Positions 1 through 8,115 of a stretch of 64,000 bases of DNA are shown piece after piece (position 1 is the first letter of the stretch; every line of letters starts with the position of its first letter). Location: contig NZ_JAGIOF010000001.1 of NCBI RefSeq assembly GCF_017876535.1, forward strand, positions 3,844,001 through 3,908,000, given 5' to 3'. Under the pieces are notes generated by a model. The model did no database searches. It saw nothing but the letters and a program-made list of their open reading frames with translations, and was not told where the DNA came from. The stretch is from Paeniglutamicibacter kerguelensis (lineage in GTDB: Bacteria; Actinomycetota; Actinomycetes; Actinomycetales; Micrococcaceae). The translations under genes were made by a program, and so were the position numbers.

Positions 1-30
1 TGCGGCCGTGGCGGCGATGCGTGGTGCCAT
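1..30 (-). CDS. 5' end of an unidentified gene (partial)
   Basis: An ATG on the minus strand (28-30) is preceded by an AGGAGA ribosome binding site (39-44 on the plus strand, read in reverse). Only ten codons (M A P R I A A T A A) lie in the window. It lies 73 bases downstream of the pcaF thiolase in the same direction, so it may belong to the same beta-ketoadipate operon. Too little is visible to name it. Confidence 0.5.
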   Translation of the reverse strand, partial: MAPRIAATAA

Positions 31-75
31 GGTGGTTCTCTCCTAAATTCCTGAAATCTTTTCCTGAGTGCGAAT

Positions 76-100
76 GACCGAGGGTTCAAATCCCTCGGTC
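76..100. terminator. 9-bp perfect hairpin with a T-arm-like sequence
   Basis: GACCGAGGG and CCCTCGGTC flank the 7-base loop TTCAAAT. It lies just after the pcaF stop codon and before the next gene, so a transcription terminator or processing hairpin is likely. The inner 17 bases (80-96) also fit the canonical tRNA T-arm pattern, but no matching 5' acceptor, D-arm or anticodon arm is present upstream. It is therefore not an intact tRNA; a 3' tRNA remnant is possible. Confidence 0.5.
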
Positions 101-103
101 CAT

Positions 104-1315
104 CTAAGCGGTGGCGTTCGGGTTTTCCAGCACGACGGCCAGGCCCTGGCCGACGCCGATGCAGATCGCCGCGACGCCCCATCGCTGGTTGTTTTCCTGC
201 AGGCGGCGGGCCAGCGTGCCCAGGATGCGCAGGCCGGAGGCACCCAGCGGGTGGCCGATCGAGATCGCGCCGCCCCAGGCGTTGACGATGGCCGGGTCGA
301 TGTCCCAGGCGCGGATGCAGGCCAGCGACTGTGCGGCGAAGGCCTCGTTGAGTTCCACGGCAGCCACGTCGGACCAGGCGATGCCGGCCTTGGCCAGCGC
401 CTTGTTGGCCGCCTCGACCGGGGCGAAGCCGAAGAACTGTGGGTCCAGGGCCGAGGAGGCGCGGCCCGCGATGCGGGCCAGCGGTGCGGCCCCCAGCAGT
501 TCGCCGACGTGCTCGGAGCCGATGAAGGCGGCGGAGGCGCCGTCGGACATCGGGGAGGCGTTGCCCGCGGTGACGGTTCCGGTGGATTCCTCGCGGAAGA
601 CGGTGCGCAGCCCGGCCAGCGCCTGGGCGGTGGAATCGGGGCGGATGGTCTCGTCCATGGTGACCTCGGCGCCGCGCTTACCGGCCGGGGGCACGGAGAC
701 CACGAGGTTTTCGTACTTGCCCTCGACCCAGGCGGCCGCGGCCAGCTGGTGCGAGCGTGCGGAGAACTCGTCCTGGTCCTCGCGGCTGATCTCGTATTTC
801 TCGCGCAGCTGCTCGGTGGCCTCGCCGAGGGAGACGGTCCATTCGCCGGGCATGGCCGGGTTGACCAGGCGCCAGCCCAGGGTGGTGTTTGCCAGTTCCA
901 GGTTGGCCATCGGGAAGGGGCGGTCGGTCTTGGGCAACACCCACGGGGCGCGGCTCATGGATTCGACGCCGCCGACCAGCACCAGCTCCGCGTCCCCGGT
1001 GTTGACCTGGCGGGAGGCGGCGATGGCGGCATCCAGCGAGGAACCGCAGAGGCGGTTCATGGTGGTGCCGGGAATCGAGGTGGGCAGGCCCGCCAACAGG
1101 GTGGCCATGCGGGCCACGTTGCGGTTTTCCTCGCCCGCGCCGTTGGCGTTGCCAAAGATCGTTTCGTCGATGCGTTCCGGGTCCAGCTGCGGGGCGCGGG
1201 CCACGAGTTCGCGGACCACGTGCGCTGCCAGGTCGTCGGGGCGGTGCCCGGAAAGGCTTCCGCCGATCTTGCCAAAGGGCGTGCGGATCGCGTCGTAGAG
1301 GTACGCCTGCTGCAT
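104..1315 (-). CDS. pcaF: beta-ketoadipyl-CoA thiolase / acetyl-CoA acyltransferase
   Basis: This 403-aa thiolase cleaves beta-ketoadipyl-CoA to succinyl-CoA and acetyl-CoA, the last step of protocatechuate breakdown. The nucleophilic Cys is at residue 90 (NRLCGSSLDA), the catalytic His at 354 (SIGHPLGAS) and the second Cys at 385 (CIGVGQG), all in family positions. The start at MQQAYLYDAIRTPFGK is chosen because thiolases begin this way; an 18-residue upstream extension has no family counterpart. The call as PcaF rather than a fatty-acid thiolase rests on the pob/pca/van genes nearby. A 16-bp palindrome (1354-1369) upstream may be its operator. Confidence 0.85.
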   Translation of the reverse strand: MQQAYLYDAIRTPFGKIGGSLSGHRPDDLAAHVVRELVARAPQLDPERIDETIFGNANGAGEENRNVARMATLLAGLPTSIPGTTMNRLCGSSLDAAIAASRQVNTGDAELVLVGGVESMSRAPWVLPKTDRPFPMANLELANTTLGWRLVNPAMPGEWTVSLGEATEQLREKYEISREDQDEFSARSHQLAAAAWVEGKYENLVVSVPPAGKRGAEVTMDETIRPDSTAQALAGLRTVFREESTGTVTAGNASPMSDGASAAFIGSEHVGELLGAAPLARIAGRASSALDPQFFGFAPVEAANKALAKAGIAWSDVAAVELNEAFAAQSLACIRAWDIDPAIVNAWGGAISIGHPLGASGLRILGTLARRLQENNQRWGVAAICIGVGQGLAVVLENPNATA

Positions 1316-1353
1316 GGTGTGGGGACCGACTTTCCGACCAAAATGTTCGCATT

Positions 1354-1369
1354 GTGAACGCTTGTTCAC
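1354..1369. promoter_or_regulatory. Palindromic operator upstream of pcaF
   Basis: GTGAAC and GTTCAC flank the 4-base spacer GCTT, 39 bases upstream of the pcaF ATG. Short perfect palindromes of this form are typical of TetR- or IclR-family sites. The regulator is not identified; the IclR protein at 4830-5567 is a candidate. Confidence 0.45.
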
Positions 1370-1477
1370 TAATTGAACTTTATCAGCAGGGGCGCATCGA
1401 CTTCAAGGGTTTGCCGTCAACTGCCTGCTGGCGCACGTGAAGCGGTCGCCCGTTCAAAGGCCCCTTCTGGACGCCCG

Positions 1478-1687
1478 CTATCCACCCACAACGAAGCTCA
1501 CTTCGCTGGGCGGAACCTCGATTGCCCCTTGAATGTCGATGCGGCGGGCGCCGCAATTTCCGGCGCAGCGCACGTACAGCACCCGCCCCTCGGAGGTGTT
1601 GTGCGCGGATTCCACCACCCACGCGTGCTCGTGGGCTCGCTGTTCGCAAGCGGCCTGGAAGCCGTTGGTTGTAGTTGTGTGCATCAT
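1478..1687 (-). CDS. Small Cys-containing protein of unknown function
   Basis: A reading frame of about 69 aa ends in a compact domain with the pattern E-S-A-H-N-T-S-E-G, then YVRCAGNCGARR, then a hydrophobic tail. The C-x3-C pair and His residues suggest a half zinc-ribbon. I recall similar small proteins in related actinobacteria but cannot name a family. ATG at 1687 or 1684 and GTG at 1696 are all possible starts; none has a strong ribosome binding site. It diverges from the CGNR gene with only 26 bases between starts, so their promoters must interlock. Confidence 0.5.
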   Translation of the reverse strand: MMHTTTTNGFQAACEQRAHEHAWVVESAHNTSEGRVLYVRCAGNCGARRIDIQGAIEVPPSEVSFVVGG

Positions 1688-1696
1688 GCGAACCAC

Positions 1697-1707
1697 TATG
1701 CTGTAAT
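1697..1707 (+). promoter_or_regulatory. -10 elements for a leaderless CGNR mRNA
   Basis: TATGCT (1697-1702) overlaps TGTAAT (1702-1707). The latter ends 6 bases before the ATG at 1714, which would put the first transcribed base at the start codon. Confidence 0.4.
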
Positions 1708-1713
1708 GGCCTT

Positions 1714-2292
1714 ATGCACCTCAACCCTTACGGAGAATATGCCGTCCTGCTCGCGGCATCGCTGGCCAATGACATGCCGGAAGGCAGGAGCGGCATCGAG
1801 GAACGGGCCCGCACGTTCGGGATGACCATGGACTTCATCCCCACCCCCGAGGACCATGAACTGACCCGCCGGGTCATCGAGGACTGGCTGCGCGTCGTTG
1901 ACGCCACGGACCCTCAGGAACGAGCGGCCCTGCTCAACCAACAGATGGCAGCGGCCGCGGCCTATCCGCGGCTCGTGGACCACGACGACGAGGGCTGGCA
2001 TCTGCACTACCGCGACACCAACCAGGGCATGCCCCACGTCTTCCGCGCGATCTTCAGCGTCGGTACCGCCCTGCATCTGACCACCAGGGGAATGCACAGG
2101 CTGGGCCGCTGCGCCGCCGGCGAGGACCCCGGCGATCCCTGCCGCGCAGTGGTCGTGGACGTGACCCGCAACGGCCGGCAGCGCTATTGCTCGGTGCGCT
2201 GCGCCAACCGCGCGGCCGTCAGGCGGCACCGCGCCCGCACCGGCGCACCCTCGGGAAACGGTCAGAAACCCCAACGTCCGTCGGTGAACTAG
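1714..2292 (+). CDS. CGNR zinc-finger regulator (ABATE domain)
   Basis: 192 aa. The N-terminal two thirds (about residues 1-130) resemble the ABATE domain, a putative stress-sensing fold. The C-terminus has the CGNR-type zinc finger: Cys residues before VVVDVTRNGRQ and then YCSVRCANR, followed by basic residues expected to bind DNA. The motif reads CANR instead of CGNR. The start at MHLNPYGEYAVLLA fits the family; no ribosome binding site precedes it, in line with leaderless translation. A second family member lies at 46391-46939. Its targets are unknown; the divergent small gene is one candidate. Confidence 0.8.
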   Translation: MHLNPYGEYAVLLAASLANDMPEGRSGIEERARTFGMTMDFIPTPEDHELTRRVIEDWLRVVDATDPQERAALLNQQMAAAAAYPRLVDHDDEGWHLHYRDTNQGMPHVFRAIFSVGTALHLTTRGMHRLGRCAAGEDPGDPCRAVVVDVTRNGRQRYCSVRCANRAAVRRHRARTGAPSGNGQKPQRPSVN

Positions 2293-2301
2293 TTCGCCGG
2301 C

Positions 2302-4581
2302 CTACGGCTTCTCATCGCCCCCGGCTTCCCCGGGGGCCTCGCGGTTGGGCTTTTCCGGTTCCTTGGGCACCTGCGGGATCATGCCGGTCGTCGGCGGCGG
2401 GGGCGTGAGCACCGAGGCCAGGTCTCGCTCGGACGAGTACTGCAGGAAGGACAGGTGGGCCTCGTAGCGGTCCAGCACGTCGTTGATGACCTGCTGCTTG
2501 TCCAGGCCCATGAGGTCGTAGCCCTCGGTGCCGGTCTGCGTGAACACCTCCAGCCGGAAGTACACGTCGACCTCGCGGGCCACGGTGCGCGCACCGAAAG
2601 CGGGCACCGGCGCCTCGACCGCCGCCACCTGGTAGTGGAAGTTGCGGTGGTCGTGCATGTGGACCAGCAACGTGTTCTCGTCGATGCCGGTCTCCGCATT
2701 GGGCTTGGTGGTCAAATCGGCTTGGTAGCCCAGTTGCCTGAACTCGTCCTTGACCTCCACCAGCGCGGGATGGATGACGGTGTCCACGAATTGCGCCACC
2801 GCCTTGTTGGACGGGTAGGCACGCAGGTGCGCCAAGCGCTGGCGCCAGGTCTTCTCCGGCGCCGCGCCGCCGTGCGCCGCCACGGTTTTCCGACGCATGA
2901 CGGTCCCCTCGCGTTCGGCCCGCTCCATCCGCAGCACCTTGGAGAACGAGGCCATGACAAGGTACGCGATGATCGTCACCGGCAGCGCGAAGATCAGCGT
3001 CGCGTGTTCCATGGTGGTCACCCCGCCGGCGACCAGCATGGCCACGGTGAGCACCGCGGTGACCAGCGCCCAGAAGATGCGCAGCCACTTGGCCCCGTCC
3101 ACCGACGGGTCGGGGATCGAGGAGGAGAAGTTGGACATGATCATCGCCCCGGAGTTGGCGCTGGTCAGGTAGAAGAGCAGGCCGGAGAGGGTGGCCAGGC
3201 CGATCAGGAACGGGGCGCCGGGGAACATTTCCAGCAGCGCGTACCAGCCGTGCTCGGGGCTCTCGACGGCAAGGTTCGCAAACTCCGTGTTGCCGCCCAG
3301 CACCTTCTCCATGGCGCTGTTGCCGAAGATCGAGACGATGAAGAAGTCGCAGAGCACCGGTGCGGTGATCGCGGCAATCACGAACTCGCGCAACGTGCGG
3401 CCGCGGGAAATGCGGGCCAGGAAGAGTCCCACAAAGGGCCCCCAGGCCAGCCAGAACGCCCAGAAAAAGAGGGTCCAGCTGGCCATCCAGTCGGCGCCAC
3501 CCTCCTGGTAGGCGAAGGTCTGCAGGGTGCGTTCGGGCAACGTGAAGACGAAGCGGCCGATGTTCTCCACCATGGCCGTCAGCAGGAAGGAGGTGTGGCC
3601 GGTGACGAGGATGTAGAGCATCATGGCCCCGGCCGACCAGAGGTTCAGCTCGGAGATCAGCCGGATGCCCTTGTCCACCCCGGAGGTGCAGGCCGCGATG
3701 GTCATGATCACCGCCACCAGCACCAGGGCGATCTGCAGGGCCAGGCCCTCGGGCAGGCCGAAGAGCAGGGAGAACCCGACGTTCAGCAGCACCACGCCGA
3801 TGCCCATCGAGGTTGCCACGCCGAACACGGTGCCGACCAGCGCGAAGATGTCGATGACGTCTCCGGCAGCCCCGCGCACGCGCTTTCCCAGCAACGGATA
3901 CAGTGCGGCGCGGATCGACAGCGGCATGCCCCAGCGGTAGGCGAAGTAGCCCATGGCCATGCCCAGCAGCGCGTACATGGCCCAGCCGGCAATGCCGTAG
4001 TGGAACATGGTCCATACGACCGCATCCTGGATGGCCGCAGCGGACTGGGGATCCGCCGCGGGCGGGGTGATGTATTGGGTGATGGGACCGGTTACCGAGT
4101 AGAACAGCATGTCGATTCCCACGCCGGCGGCAAAGAGCATCGCGACCCAGGTAAAGAGGTTGTATTGCGGTCTCGAGTGGTCGGGGCCCAGCCTGACACT
4201 GCCCTCCTTGGAGAACGCGACCCAGAGGACAAAGAGCACCACCAGGGTGACGGTCAAGACGTAGAACCATCCCAGGTTTGTGGAGATCCAGGAGACGGCG
4301 GTGCGCATCGATGCCGCCGCACTGTCCGGCACAACGATGGCCCAGATGGAAAACGCGAGGATGATGATCGCGGAGATGATGAAGACGCGCCAGTTGACCT
4401 TGGGGCCCGGATACTCGACGAGTTCCGCGGGTCCCTTGCTCAGCTCGGTGCTGGTGACAGGCGGACGGAATTCCTCGGCAACGGGGTCCTTGCGACGCTC
4501 GGGGACGCCGAACTTGCTGCGTTCCACCATCGGTTCGGGGCGCTTATTCCCGGCGCCCTGCTTCTTCTCTTGATCGGCCAC
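2302..4581 (-). CDS. BCCT family osmolyte (choline/betaine) transporter, BetT-like
   Basis: 759 aa. A hydrophilic N-terminus of about 75 residues leads into 12 predicted membrane helices and a soluble tail of about 200 residues, as in long BetT-type choline transporters. The Trp-rich family signature (FFWAFWLAWGPFVGLF) is present. It should import choline or a related betaine by proton or sodium symport across the cytoplasmic membrane. The GTG start is chosen because GGGAGG stands just upstream; a longer frame to 4686 lacks such a site. No choline dehydrogenase lies nearby, so the substrate is open. The divergent IclR gene may regulate it. Confidence 0.85.
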   Translation of the reverse strand: MADQEKKQGAGNKRPEPMVERSKFGVPERRKDPVAEEFRPPVTSTELSKGPAELVEYPGPKVNWRVFIISAIIILAFSIWAIVVPDSAAASMRTAVSWISTNLGWFYVLTVTLVVLFVLWVAFSKEGSVRLGPDHSRPQYNLFTWVAMLFAAGVGIDMLFYSVTGPITQYITPPAADPQSAAAIQDAVVWTMFHYGIAGWAMYALLGMAMGYFAYRWGMPLSIRAALYPLLGKRVRGAAGDVIDIFALVGTVFGVATSMGIGVVLLNVGFSLLFGLPEGLALQIALVLVAVIMTIAACTSGVDKGIRLISELNLWSAGAMMLYILVTGHTSFLLTAMVENIGRFVFTLPERTLQTFAYQEGGADWMASWTLFFWAFWLAWGPFVGLFLARISRGRTLREFVIAAITAPVLCDFFIVSIFGNSAMEKVLGGNTEFANLAVESPEHGWYALLEMFPGAPFLIGLATLSGLLFYLTSANSGAMIMSNFSSSIPDPSVDGAKWLRIFWALVTAVLTVAMLVAGGVTTMEHATLIFALPVTIIAYLVMASFSKVLRMERAEREGTVMRRKTVAAHGGAAPEKTWRQRLAHLRAYPSNKAVAQFVDTVIHPALVEVKDEFRQLGYQADLTTKPNAETGIDENTLLVHMHDHRNFHYQVAAVEAPVPAFGARTVAREVDVYFRLEVFTQTGTEGYDLMGLDKQQVINDVLDRYEAHLSFLQYSSERDLASVLTPPPPTTGMIPQVPKEPEKPNREAPGEAGGDEKP

Positions 4582-4680
4582 GTGGTCCTCCCATGCTCCG
4601 TGGACCAGGAATGCACCATGCCCGCCAACGAATTCAAGAACATCTGGATCAATCCCAAAGAGCCGAGGCCGAGCGGACCT

Positions 4681-4724
4681 GTGCATCTGGTTGCCTTTGC
4701 GCCCTCATCGTAGGCTTGATGCAC
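4681..4724. promoter_or_regulatory. Spaced inverted repeat between the BCCT and IclR genes
   Basis: GTGCATC (4681-4687) and GATGCAC (4718-4724) form a 7-bp inverted repeat separated by 30 bases in the divergent intergenic region. This could be a split operator for the IclR regulator. No other strong signal was seen apart from the IclR promoter. Confidence 0.3.
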
Positions 4725-4817
4725 GCGGATCAGGAAGGCGCGGAACGGTTACTTTAATCTCCACGGATTTCCCGTCGACGCTCGGTTTTCGACCTCTTTG
4801 AGGCACGCCGGTTGCCC

Positions 4818-4823
4818 TACAGT
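4818..4823 (+). promoter_or_regulatory. -10 element for a leaderless IclR mRNA
   Basis: TACAGT ends 6 bases before the ATG at 4830. No ribosome binding site precedes the ATG, so transcription probably starts at the initiation codon. Confidence 0.4.
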
Positions 4824-4829
4824 GGATCC

Positions 4830-5567
4830 ATGGCCAACTCACCGAGCGGGGACTCGATGCTCGACCGCCTCGTGCGGATCCTCGACTCCTTTGATGCGCA
4901 AAACCCCACGCTGACCGTCAATTCGCTCGCGCACCGCGCCGACGTCCCGCAGGCCACCGCCTACCGGCTGGTCGACGACTTGGTGGCGCACGGACTATTG
5001 GCCCGCGATGCCGATAGGCAGGTCCGCCTGGGCGTGCGCTTGTGGGAGCTGGCCAACCGCAGTGCGCCGACCTTCGACCTTCGCCGGGCCGCCCTGCCCT
5101 TCATGGAGGACGTGAACCAGCTGGTGGGGCACAACACCCAGCTGGCGCTGCTGCACGAGGACGAAGTCCTGGTGATCGAGCGGCTGTCGCGGCCCGGCGC
5201 GGTGGTCAACCAGGCCAATGTCGCCGGCCGCATGCCGGTGCACCGCACCTCCATGGGACTGGCGCTGCTGGCGTTCTCCCCGGCCGCAACGCTGGAGGGC
5301 TTTCTCGAACGGCACGGCGAAACAATGCTCACCACGCACCCGCAGCTGCGCCGCGAATTAGCGGAGATCCGCCGCAACGGCTATGCGACGCTCGACGGAT
5401 TCATCGACACCGAATCAACCGGCGCGGCCGTTCCGATCCTTGATTCCCGCGGCCACGCGCTGGCGGTGCTGGCCGTGGTGGTTCCGCGCGACGCGGGGAT
5501 CCTGCCGGCCGCGGTGATGGCGCTGCGCACCGCGGCGCGCGGGATTTCCCGCGCGCTCGGTGCCTGA
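4830..5567 (+). CDS. IclR family transcriptional regulator
   Basis: 245 aa with the two-domain IclR layout: a winged helix-turn-helix (about residues 8-65, with the recognition-helix stretch DVPQATAYRLVDDL) and a C-terminal effector domain (about 75-245). In actinobacteria IclR proteins often control aromatic-acid pathways (PcaR, PobR) or uptake genes. It diverges from the BCCT transporter and converges on vanK, so the targets could be either the transporter or the nearby pca genes; the sequence does not decide this. ATG at 4830 is preferred over an upstream in-frame start at 4812 because a -10 box sits at 4818. Confidence 0.85.
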   Translation: MANSPSGDSMLDRLVRILDSFDAQNPTLTVNSLAHRADVPQATAYRLVDDLVAHGLLARDADRQVRLGVRLWELANRSAPTFDLRRAALPFMEDVNQLVGHNTQLALLHEDEVLVIERLSRPGAVVNQANVAGRMPVHRTSMGLALLAFSPAATLEGFLERHGETMLTTHPQLRRELAEIRRNGYATLDGFIDTESTGAAVPILDSRGHALAVLAVVVPRDAGILPAAVMALRTAARGISRALGA

Positions 5568-5593
5568 CACAACGACAGTATCCGGGATGCTGG

Positions 5594-6961
5594 CTATTTG
5601 TGGGCGGCTGCTCCCTCAAGCACACCGTTCCCGGTGGCCGCGCCGGCAATGGTCCCCTGGGGCGAGCGCATGAAGGCGACGGCCGCGGCGGCAACCAGCA
5701 CCACGATGCCCACGCCGAGGTACAGCTGCCCCGCGGTCCAGGCGGCATCAAGCAAGGCGCCCGCCGCCAGCGGGGCCAGGATCGCACCGAAGCGGCCAAC
5801 TCCGATGGCCCATCCGACGCCGGTTCCGCGATTTTGCGGAGCATAGGAGGCCGGTGCCAGCGTGTAGAGCCCGGCGATGCAGCCGTTGATGAGCATGCCC
5901 ACCACGATGCCCATGGCAAAGGCGAGGGCCAGGATTCCTGCGACGGATATGAACAGCACCATGGTGATGGAGGAAAGCACCGTGAACACCAGGAGCACCT
6001 TGCGTGCCTCCCATTTGGTGGTCAAGGCCCCGAAGAGCAGTGAACCGAAGGTTCCACCCAGGGTCAGCATGAGTCCGCCCACCACGCCTTGGCTTTCGGT
6101 CATTCCGGCCGTCACCAGCAGCTTCGGCGTCCAGCTGTTCACGAAGTAGAAGCCGAACATGGTGGCGAAAAAGGCGACCCAGATCAGGGCGGTGGATCGA
6201 CGGTTCGCCGGCGAGAACAGTGCGGTCAGCTGCTTGCCCTTTGCCGCACCGACTGCCCCGCCAACCGCGGCCTCAGGCAACAGCACGGTGTCCTGGTTCA
6301 ACCGCAGTCTGCGCACCAGTGCGGCGAGCCGGGCCTCGGCCCGCGCCGGCCGCTTGCTCACCAGGAAGTCAACGGATTCGGGCACGATAGCCAGCAGCAG
6401 GAGCAGCGCAATGGTGCTGACAATGCCGCCAAACACGAAGACCGAACGCCACCCGAAGGACGCCTGCAGGGAAACCGCGGCCATGCCGCCCAGCGTGGCA
6501 CCCACCCCGTATCCGGCGGTGTAGATGCTCACCGCCATGCCTCGCCAGCGCTTGTTGGCGTACTCGCTGGTGATGACGTTGGTGCAGGCCAGGATTCCGC
6601 CCACCCCAAGACCCGTGACCACTCGCCACAGTCCGAGTTCCAGCACGGAGTGTGCGGTGGCGGAGAGGAACATGCCCGCCGCAGCGAGCCCCGTGGTGAA
6701 AAGCAACATCGGCCGACGGCCAAAGACATCGGCAAAGGGGGCCAGGACCAGGGAACCTGCCGCCATGCCGAAGAGCCCGGCACTGAGCAGCACCCCCAGC
6801 TGGGAACCACTGAGCCCGAACTCGGTCGACACCCGGTTGGCGGTGAACGCCATGGCCAGCACGTCGAACCCGTCCAGGGCATTGAGGAAGGTGCAGACTC
6901 CGACGACCACCCATTGGAAGGGTGACATGGGTGAGGCGTCTATGCGTTCTCTGATGTTCAT
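5594..6961 (-). CDS. vanK: Aromatic acid:H+ symporter (AAHS family MFS), VanK/PcaK-like
   Basis: 455 aa, 12 predicted membrane helices. The early motif NALDGFDVLAMAF carries the acidic D-G-F-D signature of the aromatic acid/H+ symporters (PcaK, BenK, VanK), followed by the MFS loop ADVFGRRP. It is expected to bring vanillate and/or protocatechuate across the cytoplasmic membrane. AAGGAG precedes the ATG at 6961. It is the third gene of a vanA-vanB-vanK order known from Corynebacterium glutamicum, 102 bases after vanB. Substrate range is inferred from context. Confidence 0.85.
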   Translation of the reverse strand: MNIRERIDASPMSPFQWVVVGVCTFLNALDGFDVLAMAFTANRVSTEFGLSGSQLGVLLSAGLFGMAAGSLVLAPFADVFGRRPMLLFTTGLAAAGMFLSATAHSVLELGLWRVVTGLGVGGILACTNVITSEYANKRWRGMAVSIYTAGYGVGATLGGMAAVSLQASFGWRSVFVFGGIVSTIALLLLLAIVPESVDFLVSKRPARAEARLAALVRRLRLNQDTVLLPEAAVGGAVGAAKGKQLTALFSPANRRSTALIWVAFFATMFGFYFVNSWTPKLLVTAGMTESQGVVGGLMLTLGGTFGSLLFGALTTKWEARKVLLVFTVLSSITMVLFISVAGILALAFAMGIVVGMLINGCIAGLYTLAPASYAPQNRGTGVGWAIGVGRFGAILAPLAAGALLDAAWTAGQLYLGVGIVVLVAAAAVAFMRSPQGTIAGAATGNGVLEGAAAHK

Positions 6962-7063
6962 GCTGGCGAAACTCCTTGCACTTTTTGGGCGCGACAAATC
7001 ACCTGCCAACGGCCTCGACGGCCGGACGGGAGAGATGTCTCGAGGTTGCTTGGTGAGGTTTGT

Positions 7064-8077
7064 TTAGTTGGGTTCGATGGTGATGATTGCCGGTCCGGCT
7101 CCGCGGTCGGCGTCGGCCCGGGCGCCGGAAGCGGAGGTGACTGCACGTGAGACGCAGCAGTTCATCTTGGTCGAGAGCCGCTGCTGGCGTTCGCTGTAGA
7201 ACACGTCGCGGTGGTCGACTGCGCCCTGGAGGTCAAGGATGCGCACCTCGCACAGCCCGCACTCCCCTTTGCGGCAGTCGAACATCATGTCCGCTCCCGC
7301 GTCCTCGAGCGCCTCCAGCATGGAGCGGCCCTGCGGGACGGTGACCTCCAAATCCAGTTTGGGGACCCTGACGATGAATTCCTCGGGGTCGTACCAGCCG
7401 CTGTTGCCGAAGGTCTCGTAGCGCAGGTTCGGCAGGTCGAGCTCACGCTCAACCCAGTTGCGGCGCACCGCGTCCATGAGCCTGATGGGCCCGCACATGT
7501 ACAGCTCGGTGCCGGCATCCGCTCGGCCCACCAGCCCGGGAACGCTCAGCGGGGTGCCCTCGGCGTCGACGTGGATCTCGAGCCTGTCCCCGTGCAGGTC
7601 GGCGAGCTCGTCAAGGTAGGCCATGGCCTCACGGCTGCGCCCCACGTACACGAGCGTGTAGTCGGCCTTGAGCCGCTTGAGTACCGCGGCCATGTTGGCG
7701 ATGGCGGTAATGCCAATGCCGCCGGCCAGCAGGATGTAGCGCGGCGCGCCGATCCGCAGCGGGAAGTTCTGCAGCGGCTGGGTGATTTCCAGCCGCTGGC
7801 CGGGAACGAGGCCGTGCATGAAGATCGACCCGCCCCTGGAAAGCGGAGCCTTCATCACGCTGATGACCAGGCGGGTTCCGTCCTCGTTGGATTCCACCAC
7901 GGAGTACGAACGCTTGGCGTCCTCCCCGCCGATGACGACCTTCAGGTCGATGTGTGCCCCGGGTTCGGCCCGTTTCGGCAGGGACGGTTCCAGGATGATG
8001 CGAAGGATGCCGTCCGCCACCGGCACGGCCTCGACGACCGTTGCCGATTGCCAGACTTCGATGTTTGTTGCTGCCAT
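7064..8077 (-). CDS. vanB: Vanillate O-demethylase reductase subunit
   Basis: 337 aa, built like phthalate dioxygenase reductase: flavin domain (RSYS at 56-59), NAD(P)H domain (GGIGIT at 119-124, CGP at 195-197) and a C-terminal plant-type [2Fe-2S] ferredoxin with Cys 268, 273, 276 and 307 or 308. It passes electrons from NADH through FMN and the cluster to the Rieske oxygenase VanA. It lies 38 bases after vanA in the same direction, which supports vanillate demethylase over other class-IA reductases. Confidence 0.88.
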   Translation of the reverse strand: MAATNIEVWQSATVVEAVPVADGILRIILEPSLPKRAEPGAHIDLKVVIGGEDAKRSYSVVESNEDGTRLVISVMKAPLSRGGSIFMHGLVPGQRLEITQPLQNFPLRIGAPRYILLAGGIGITAIANMAAVLKRLKADYTLVYVGRSREAMAYLDELADLHGDRLEIHVDAEGTPLSVPGLVGRADAGTELYMCGPIRLMDAVRRNWVERELDLPNLRYETFGNSGWYDPEEFIVRVPKLDLEVTVPQGRSMLEALEDAGADMMFDCRKGECGLCEVRILDLQGAVDHRDVFYSERQQRLSTKMNCCVSRAVTSASGARADADRGAGPAIITIEPN

Positions 8078-8115
8078 GAGTGCTCTTCAGCCTTTCGGGA
8101 TTGGTCCAGCCGCGC

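Noticed and set aside
66..103. Possible tRNA gene
   Set aside because: Only the T-arm pattern is present; no D-arm, anticodon arm or pairing 5' acceptor is found upstream.
2455..4713. Long open frame of 752 codons on the plus strand opposite the BCCT transporter
   Set aside because: His/Gly/Arg-rich translation typical of a shadow frame, no ribosome binding site, and the opposite strand has a clear membrane-transporter pattern.
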